A DNA stretch of 51,530 nucleotides from a virus. Below are positions 46,658 to 51,530 of this stretch, in pieces. Where the stretch lies: positions 1 through 51,530 of IMG/VR virus record IMGVR_UViG_3300050821_000465; one strand, written 5' to 3'. The notes under the pieces were generated by a model, which was given only the letters and a program-made list of their open reading frames with translations, searched no databases and was not told where the DNA came from. The translations under genes and the position numbers were made by a program. The number at the start of each line of letters is the position of its first letter. Position 1 is the stretch's first letter.

Positions 46658-47425
46658 TCACTGCTTGTAGTTGTTCGCGACGATGGAGCGCGCCCGATCC
46701 ATGGCTAGTCTGAACGCGGCTCCCTTGTTCCAGCACTTGTCGGCATTCAGCGGCTGCATCGCGATGTCGAGCTTGGCGGCGTAGTTCTCCGTCTGGATCG
46801 CCATGCGTTCCGCCTCTTCGCTGTTGCGCGCCGTGGTGGTGATCGCAGCCAGAATCATCAGCACCGCTTTCGTCTTCTTGGTGCGGTGAGTTTTTTCGAG
46901 CAGGGCTTGCGTCTTCGCAGTGTTGGCGACGATGGTTACGGCGATGATGTCCGGTGATGGCTTCAACTCACCGTTCAGGGCGCAGATGGCGCGAGCGATG
47001 GATGCTTCGGCTGGAGAGTGCGACTGTTCAGTCTTGCGAGTGGCAAGGTCGCGTGCCGACTGCGGACGTCCGCGATCGATGAAGTTGGCGACTTCCTTCG
47101 GATTGCCGCGACTGATTCGCAACCAAGCTCCTTTATCGGCAAGGATGATCGCCATCAGGCGAGTCTGTCCGGTGAGCAGGTTCCCTTCGCTGTCGAAGAT
47201 GATGCCCTGTGAATGCAGCTTCCACTGGTCTGCACCGATAATCCTCGCATACTCCCGCGCCTTGCGATAATTCGGCGGACGGTTGAATCGGTTGTGCTTC
47301 AGGAACTCATGTGCTTTTTCAGGATCGACCAACATCGTCTCGTCGGTCAGCAGCGGGACGTTCGATCCGATCCGGTAGGCATCCTTGCTCTCAAGTGCGC
47401 GTCGCATAGCTTTATTTCCTGACAT
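46658..47425 (-). CDS. ParB-like domain protein (255 aa)
   Basis: A 255-residue protein. IIFDSEGNLLTGQTRLMAIILADKGAWLRISRG (residues about 75-107) matches the ParB/sulfiredoxin-like nucleotide-binding core, in which G-Q-x-R-L is the signature (86-90). Helices follow, without an obvious HTH. Related phage proteins are widespread and of unclear role; DNA modification, CTP/ATP-dependent switching and nuclease activity have all been proposed for this superfamily. The start overlaps the gene before it by 14 bases. Confidence 0.75.
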   Translation of the reverse strand: MSGNKAMRRALESKDAYRIGSNVPLLTDETMLVDPEKAHEFLKHNRFNRPPNYRKAREYARIIGADQWKLHSQGIIFDSEGNLLTGQTRLMAIILADKGAWLRISRGNPKEVANFIDRGRPQSARDLATRKTEQSHSPAEASIARAICALNGELKPSPDIIAVTIVANTAKTQALLEKTHRTKKTKAVLMILAAITTTARNSEEAERMAIQTENYAAKLDIAMQPLNADKCWNKGAAFRLAMDRARSIVANNYKQ

Positions 47426-47969
47426 CTGGTTCTCCTTCCGTTGCGAGTTTCAACATGACGTCGGCGATCAGGTCCAGCGTGCCGTCCTTCTGCAGCTGCT
47501 TGATCCGCGCAAACAGTTCAAGAAATTCGTTGAGCCGATCGATCTCGGTCTTGTAATCCGACTCCAGAAAAAACTTCCGCACATCGCGCAGCGCGGTCAG
47601 GCACTGGCGGCATTCGTTCTCGACTGACATTCTGGTGGAGCGGATATTCTGCAGGTTGGTGTGTAGTAGCGGGAGAACAACGTCGGTCAGAGTGGAGACT
47701 TCCTTGCACGTTCGGTCCATCTCCGATCGAGCTTTCTTCAAGTCCTCGCTGACCAGTCTCATCATTTCGGCAGTGTCTTCCATGCGTCCCCCGGCGTTGA
47801 TCACATAGCACATGTTCTCGATCTTGATTTTCGATCCCACCCAGTGTCCGTTCCTCTCGTCCACGTACGATCTCATCCATTGATTGCAGGGACCGCGCCG
47901 CTCCAGCAGCTTGTCCAGCTGGTGCAGTTCAGCGTCGCTCATCAGGCTGTTGATCAGATCGGTGATCAT
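47412..47969 (-). CDS. Helical protein with a cysteine pair (185 aa)
   Basis: A 185-residue, nearly all-helical protein (EDLKKARSEMDRTCKEVSTLTDVVLPLLHTNLQNIRS...), with a CRQC pair near residue 122. A long coiled coil is likely. No family recognised. ATGA coupling with the winged-helix gene before it. Confidence 0.75.
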   Translation of the reverse strand: MITDLINSLMSDAELHQLDKLLERRGPCNQWMRSYVDERNGHWVGSKIKIENMCYVINAGGRMEDTAEMMRLVSEDLKKARSEMDRTCKEVSTLTDVVLPLLHTNLQNIRSTRMSVENECRQCLTALRDVRKFFLESDYKTEIDRLNEFLELFARIKQLQKDGTLDLIADVMLKLATEGEPDVRK

Positions 47970-48352
47970 GCGGTCGTCAACTTTCTGCGTGGATCGGTGG
48001 ATGTAACCATCTGTTCAAACACTCGTCTGGTAACCAGTACGGCTGCTGGCGAGCTGGTGCGTGTCAGCCTTCTCTTGCCAGACCGAACCAAGCGACCGTC
48101 CATCAAAAGCTCCGACATTCTGGGCGCGACATGGTTGTGACTGCATCTCCATGCTGCTGCGATCTCGTCCGCCGTGGCTCCCCACGTTCCGCGCTGGTCA
48201 ATGAACGCGAGAATCTTTAGTCGCGTTTCTTCCTTGTTCGGCTGAAGACGCTGGTTGGCAGCTTCGCTCTCTGGGTTGCCGTGGTGATGACTACGCGTAA
48301 TATCGAAGTCATCGGGACCGAACAGGTCGCCCTGCGATTTGTCGTCAGTCAC
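47966..48352 (-). CDS. Winged-helix DNA-binding protein (128 aa)
   Basis: A 128-residue protein. After a disordered start (MTDDKSQGDLFGPDDFDITRSHHHG), residues 40-110 form a winged helix: EETRLKILAFIDQRGTWGATADEIAAAWRCSHNHVAPRMSELLMDGRLVRSGKRRLTRT. Such MarR/Rrf2-size domains in replication operons regulate transcription or load replication factors. Confidence 0.8.
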   Translation of the reverse strand: MTDDKSQGDLFGPDDFDITRSHHHGNPESEAANQRLQPNKEETRLKILAFIDQRGTWGATADEIAAAWRCSHNHVAPRMSELLMDGRLVRSGKRRLTRTSSPAAVLVTRRVFEQMVTSTDPRRKLTTA

Positions 48353-48361
48353 GGTGTCACC

Positions 48362-48562
48362 TCAGAATCTTGGGGCGACTTCCTTCCAACTTTGCATCAC
48401 GCTCATGAAGTCGCCCTTGAGTTCCACGGCGCGATCGCCATCCATTGCGCAGTGCTTGCAACTCCAGCCGACACAAGCATGCGCGGACGCGGTTTGTTCC
48501 ATGTAGGTGCGCACCGCCGCTACCAACTCCTCGGCGCGTTCTTCCAATTCGCTGCCTTGCAT
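48362..48562 (-). CDS. Small cysteine-containing protein (66 aa)
   Basis: A 66-residue protein: MQGSELEERAEELVAAVRTY then a centre with CVGWSCKHC that may bind a metal, and a short helical end. GAGGTGACGG lies before the ATG. An overlapping longer reading in another frame is arginine rich and rejected. Confidence 0.65.
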   Translation of the reverse strand: MQGSELEERAEELVAAVRTYMEQTASAHACVGWSCKHCAMDGDRAVELKGDFMSVMQSWKEVAPRF

Positions 48563-48602
48563 CCGTCACCTCGATTCTGCGTGACATCCAGCCACGCATT
48601 TT

Positions 48603-48884
48603 TTACTGCACGGCGAGCTTCTTTAGCCGTGCCATCTCCCGGTGAAATTCTTCCTCGCCCATGGACTGGGTCAGCTTGTCGTGCATCAGCTTCATGAGCA
48701 CGACCTGTTCGCCGTTCAGCTCGTGGATCGCTTCATGGATCGCGAGCCGGATCGCGTGGCTGAAGAGGACGAACATTTCCGTCGGCTCCCAGTCTTCCGC
48801 CTTCCGCAGTGCGTCCAGTATCTGCAGCGCGGTCTCACAAGCGATGCGTTCATCTGGACCCATGTGACCGTGATTGCAGTTCAT
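48603..48884 (-). CDS. Small helical protein (93 aa)
   Basis: A 93-residue protein starting MNCNHGHMGPDERIACETAL, followed by paired helices (LFSHAIRLAIHEAIHELNGE; VVLMKLMHDKLTQSMGEEEF). The N-terminal His/Cys cluster may bind a metal. Start 48884 overlaps the previous stop by ATGA. Unknown. Confidence 0.7.
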   Translation of the reverse strand: MNCNHGHMGPDERIACETALQILDALRKAEDWEPTEMFVLFSHAIRLAIHEAIHELNGEQVVLMKLMHDKLTQSMGEEEFHREMARLKKLAVQ

Positions 48885-49132
48885 CGCTTCGCCTTCTTCT
48901 TCGCGCTTTTCTTGGGCGGCGGCTTGACGCCCAGAGTCTGGCGCATCCATGAGACAGTCGAGCGCAGCTCGCGCAGCTCTGTGAGCACGTGACCTACGTT
49001 GTCGTTCATTTCCTGCAGCGCGGTGTAGACCAAAGTCATCCACTCGTTCTGATCGATGCTGCGAGGTTCTGTTGTGTCGGTAGACTCGTCCCCAGTCGCG
49101 ACATAGTCGTCATTGACATCTGGCATGGTCAT
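48881..49132 (-). CDS. Small protein with acidic start and lysine tail (83 aa)
   Basis: An 83-residue protein: acidic disordered N-terminus, coiled-coil-like middle (WMTLVYTALQEMNDNVGHVL) and a PPKKSAKKKAKR tail. Unknown. The 98 bases upstream (49133-49230) hold an imperfect hairpin (GCCCTGT/ACAGGGC) but no gene. Confidence 0.7.
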   Translation of the reverse strand: MTMPDVNDDYVATGDESTDTTEPRSIDQNEWMTLVYTALQEMNDNVGHVLTELRELRSTVSWMRQTLGVKPPPKKSAKKKAKR

Positions 49133-49230
49133 CCCCCTCTAAAACGGTCGAAAATCGCTCCCATTTGACCCCAGAGCGACGTTAGCGCCCTGTCTGGTGC
49201 CCTAGCACGTCGAAACCGCCACAGGGCAAG

Positions 49231-49818
49231 CTAGCGCGTCGGCTGGGCATTTCGTTCCCATTCCTGCGCTTCCTGCTCCCGGCGGACGGCGGCGTCAACC
49301 TTCTGGCGTTTCTGGCTCTTGATCGTCAGCCGCAGACACCGTTGCAGCCGTCCCAGCAGGTCCGTGCGATCGATGTCGGTGAAGTTCAGGACCGGGATGT
49401 CCCGATCCTCATCGTCGCGCGTCAGGATGTCGTCAACCGTCAGGCGGTTCGTGATCAGCTTGCGCAGAACGATAAACGCCGTGTCCGACATCTCGCCTTT
49501 CTGCTGGTTGCACTGGTCGCATGCGGCGCACAGGTTGCTAAGGTCCATTGATCCGCCTTGCACTGGCGGCAGTCGATGCTCCGTTTGCATCGCGTACATG
49601 TGCAGGTTCGCGCCGCAGTACTCGCACTCCGCTGTGCCGTTCAGGTTGCCGTGCAGCTTGTGGCGATACCATGCGCGATACTCGGCAAGATTGAACGGGA
49701 CGGTGTAGCCGAGTTTCGCCAGCCGTCCAAGTTTGTCGTACTGCGGCGCGAAGCGAGTGACCATTGCGCTGTAGCGTTGTCTGGTAATCCGAGTGAACTC
49801 ATGTTCTATGTCTGTCAT
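49231..49818 (-). CDS. HNH endonuclease
   Basis: A 195-residue HNH nuclease. Zinc: Cys65-x2-Cys68 and Cys97/Cys100/Cys103. Active site: Glu80-His81 (TEHRLPPVQGG), Asn95 (DLSNL) and Asn104 (CNQQKG). Flanking helices are long, and the C-terminus is basic. It might be a homing-type, packaging-accessory or host-degrading nuclease; location in the replication operon favours a DNA-metabolism role. Confidence 0.88.
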   Translation of the reverse strand: MTDIEHEFTRITRQRYSAMVTRFAPQYDKLGRLAKLGYTVPFNLAEYRAWYRHKLHGNLNGTAECEYCGANLHMYAMQTEHRLPPVQGGSMDLSNLCAACDQCNQQKGEMSDTAFIVLRKLITNRLTVDDILTRDDEDRDIPVLNFTDIDRTDLLGRLQRCLRLTIKSQKRQKVDAAVRREQEAQEWERNAQPTR

Positions 49819-49827
49819 GGCATCACC

Positions 49828-50172
49828 TCACGCGTTCGCGCCTGTTGGACCAGATTCGGGACGGAACTTCAGGTCGTCCTGCCGCTGGTCGCTGTCGAAG
49901 AGACAGAGCTGGCGATTGCCGTCCATTGCCAGCCACGCGATGACAGCTCCCGGCATGGGTCCGGCGAGATCGCTCTTGATCTGGTAGTTGATCGCGGCAG
50001 TCTGTCCCTTCGTGTCCGGCGCGATCTTGATGGTGATGGTGATCTTTCGCTCGATGTCGGTCGCGGTGTTCGGATCGGCTATGTTCTCGCAGACCTGCCA
50101 GAAGACACGATCGACATCCCGCATCAATCCGCCGCCGCCGAGATTGGCTAGCGTGATCTTGTTGTTCTTCAT
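49828..50172 (-). CDS. Beta-rich phage protein (114 aa)
   Basis: A 114-residue protein: MKNNKITLANLGGGGLMRDV, then VFWQVCENIADPNTATDIERKITITIKIAPDTKGQTAAINYQIKSDLAGPMPGAVIAW. This fits a family of small phage proteins seen in replication modules, role unknown. GGGAGACAGGTGTC precedes the start, and it overlaps the upstream stop by ATGA; longer readings run into that gene. Confidence 0.78.
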   Translation of the reverse strand: MKNNKITLANLGGGGLMRDVDRVFWQVCENIADPNTATDIERKITITIKIAPDTKGQTAAINYQIKSDLAGPMPGAVIAWLAMDGNRQLCLFDSDQRQDDLKFRPESGPTGANA

Positions 50173-50660
50173 GACACCTGTCTCCCTTTTGCAACGATGA
50201 CTGGTTGTGATTGTGGCTGCTTGCGCGATTCGCCCACGTGCAAGCATTCCGGTTCGCGACAGCGCAGCACTGCCTGATGTCCGTCGCGCTTGTAGAGATT
50301 GTCGGCTTCGTAGTCGCGCACGTAGAACCAGCCGCTGCCATGGCAACGCGCACAGTTCGGATCGCGCCAGAAGCCACGATCGTCGTCGCTCATGGTCACG
50401 CGGCTGACGACGCAGTTGCGGAAGAAGCCGATCGGCGGACAGAAGTCGCCGTGATGAGTTTCGATGGCACGCTGGATGGCGTGCTTGAATCGCACCGTGC
50501 CTACTTCACGCAGCAGGATCAGCAGCTGCTCGCGCTTGCCAGCCAGTTTGGTCTGCTCGATCGTCCACTGGCTGGTGATGCGGTACAGCGCATCATCCAA
50601 AGTCCGGCATTGTTCGGTGGTTTCTGATCTGGTCGATGACGTCCTTGCCTGTTCTGCCAT
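50169..50660 (-). CDS. Zinc-binding replication-associated protein (163 aa)
   Basis: A 163-residue protein. A helical N-terminal half (TIEQTKLAGKREQLLILLREVG...FKHAIQRAIETHHG) is followed by CARCHGSGWFYV and CREPEC, a small zinc knuckle. Similar proteins follow replication initiators and may help load the host helicase. AGGAGTAGGGGCA lies upstream; it overlaps the initiator by 68 bases. Confidence 0.72.
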   Translation of the reverse strand: MAEQARTSSTRSETTEQCRTLDDALYRITSQWTIEQTKLAGKREQLLILLREVGTVRFKHAIQRAIETHHGDFCPPIGFFRNCVVSRVTMSDDDRGFWRDPNCARCHGSGWFYVRDYEADNLYKRDGHQAVLRCREPECLHVGESRKQPQSQPVIVAKGRQVS

Positions 50661-51435
50661 TGCCCCTACTCCTGTTCTGTTCCTTCGAGAGCCAGCTGGT
50701 GATGTGGGCGTTGATCCCGCCGCGTGTCTTCCGGCGCGCTGGGTGTGACAGGTTCCATGCGACGCAGTTGCGGAGTTCCTGATGCACGTCGATCGCAGGG
50801 AACAACTCCTGCCACTTGGCGATCTCCGGCTCGTAGACGGGAAATTCAGACTTGTCGTTCAATGGGATCGAAACGAAGGGCGATTCCGGCGGCGGCGCGG
50901 ATGCCGATTCGGCTTTCGGCTCCGCGCAGTAATCTTCATCAGCGAAGAATGTATGTGTAGCAATACTGTTCGTACTATCAAGAGAGTGTATGTCTGCTTC
51001 TGCTTCTGCTTTGTCGTCACATTTGTCACCGTGACGCTTGGTGACATTGTGTGACACGCGTGACGCGTGACGCTTCTTCTCGCGCCATCTCTGGGTGCGG
51101 ATGCGACCGCGCTCGCGCACATCTTCCGGCGATCTGGTCTGTCGGTACTTGTCGTAGTTCAGGATCAGCCAGCCGCCGTCGATCGGCTCGATGCGGCGTC
51201 CTTCGTGCTCTGACGAGCGGCTGAAGGCATCTGGTGCTTGGAACTTGTCGATCGCGGCTTGTGCTTCCTCGGTTGTGACTCCGGCGAAGTGCGCCAGTCC
51301 CGGCAGCGAGATATTCGCCAGTCCGTCCCGGTCCGCCAGTGCGAGCAGTGTGATCCAGACGATTTTTGTTGCGTGGCTTTCCTGCCAGATGGTCGAACCG
51401 ATGATCGAAGAGAAGAGCTTCGTGAATCCGGTCAT
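50593..51435 (-). CDS. Replication initiator (O/DnaD-like)
   Basis: A 280-residue protein. The N-terminal winged helix (FTKLFSSIIGSTIWQESHATKIVWITLLALADRDGLANISLPGLAHFAGVTTEEAQAAIDKF) and WLILNYDKYR segment are typical of phage replisome organisers. The basic, low-complexity middle is encoded by the iteron cluster, and the C-terminal third is a DnaD-like part (WQELFPAIDVHQELRNCVAWNLSHPARRKTRGGINAHITSWLSKEQNR). The start codon straddles the contig join. In-frame ATG further upstream (near base 50 of the left end) has no good SD. Confidence 0.85.
   Translation of the reverse strand: MTGFTKLFSSIIGSTIWQESHATKIVWITLLALADRDGLANISLPGLAHFAGVTTEEAQAAIDKFQAPDAFSRSSEHEGRRIEPIDGGWLILNYDKYRQTRSPEDVRERGRIRTQRWREKKRHASRVSHNVTKRHGDKCDDKAEAEADIHSLDSTNSIATHTFFADEDYCAEPKAESASAPPPESPFVSIPLNDKSEFPVYEPEIAKWQELFPAIDVHQELRNCVAWNLSHPARRKTRGGINAHITSWLSKEQNRSRGNGRTGKDVIDQIRNHRTMPDFG
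51016..51071. other. Iteron cluster, putative replication origin
   Basis: Seven GTGAC or GTCAC units start at 51016, 51025, 51031, 51041, 51051, 51060 and 51067, mostly one helical turn apart. They lie in the middle of the initiator gene next to an A/T-richer block (about 50945-51000). Lambda O has the same plan: iterons plus AT-rich DNA inside the initiator gene. Confidence 0.6.
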
Positions 51436-51530
51436 GAAGTCCCATCCGAAAAATGTCGCCGCCGCGATCTGGTGAAGGAGAACATCAAGCCAGAATCGCG
51501 ACGGCGTTCGCTGTGAAACCCATTTAGAAA
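51434..51530. repeat. Contig-end overlap, right copy
   Basis: Identical to bases 1-97. The replication initiator starts at its left boundary, so on the circle the gene, its spacer and the zinc-ribbon gene at 125-400 are contiguous. It should be counted once. Confidence 0.9.

Noticed and set aside
48357-48599. 80-residue minus ORF over the 66-residue gene
   Set aside because: Arginine/glycine-rich shadow; the 66-residue frame has a good ribosome-binding site.
49133-49230. Rho-independent terminator upstream of 49132
   Set aside because: An imperfect GCCCTGT/ACAGGGC hairpin exists but has no T run in either direction.

Overview
The window is one complete temperate phage genome with a contractile tail (myovirus architecture), read from a circular contig. 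Bases 1-97 are repeated exactly at 51434-51530, so the real unit is about 51,433 bp and the replication gene at the right edge crosses the join. GC is roughly 57% by eye. Ribosome-binding sites are strong GGAG types, and most genes are joined by ATGA, GTGA, TGATG or TAATG overlaps. A secreted protein with a PEP-CTERM-like tail (42780-43415) suggests a Gram-negative host with an exosortase. A tRNA-Leu(UAG) half-gene beside the integrase gives the likely integration target. The host phylum cannot be fixed from the sequence alone. Layout: (1) 1-3267, minus strand: zinc-ribbon protein, RecT annealing protein, YqaJ-type exonuclease with a probable 4Fe-4S staple, two small proteins and a LexA-like winged-helix regulator. 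This is a recombination module read away from the switch region. (2) 3268-3425: divergent promoters with CTGT/ACAG operator-like half-sites. (3) 3426-5331, plus strand: AlpA-like excisionase/regulator, tyrosine integrase, then a rich attP region (tRNA-Leu 5' half, 18-bp dyad, arm-type direct repeats and small hairpins). (4) 5332-13450, plus strand: early accessory genes, nearly all small and unknown, in six transcription units. Each unit starts with a copy of the same promoter and leader module. The recognisable members are a DndC/PAPS-reductase-like ATP pyrophosphatase, a papain/transglutaminase-like protein, an OB-fold-like protein and a secreted protein. (5) 13462-15277: a ribbon-helix-helix protein (minus), two overlapping plus-strand ORFs, a noncoding leader with a promoter, one small gene and a strong intrinsic terminator. 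(6) 15287-42631, plus strand: the whole virion module. It runs small and large terminase, portal, MuF, protease with nested scaffold, cement protein, major capsid protein, connectors, sheath, tube, tail chaperones joined by a -1 frameshift at T TTT TTC, tape measure, baseplate hub/spike/wedges/J, and three related tail fibres, two of which end in S74 self-cleaving chaperones. (7) 42780-43415: the PEP-CTERM-like moron. (8) 43412-51435, minus strand: small genes, an AcrVA2-family protein (likely counter-defence), a second cysteine-hydrolase-like protein, a ParB-like protein, a winged-helix protein, an HNH nuclease and a replication initiator. The initiator gene carries an iteron cluster that looks like a lambda-style internal origin. 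How it works together: the LexA-like protein and the divergent promoters would set the lysis/lysogeny choice. Integrase and AlpA would insert or excise at tRNA-Leu. The repeated early promoters would fire the accessory genes in parallel, while the leftward operon supplies replication, recombination and counter-defence. The terminator at 15240-15277 insulates early from late transcription. No classical endolysin, holin or spanin set was recognised, nor a DNA polymerase or a helicase.
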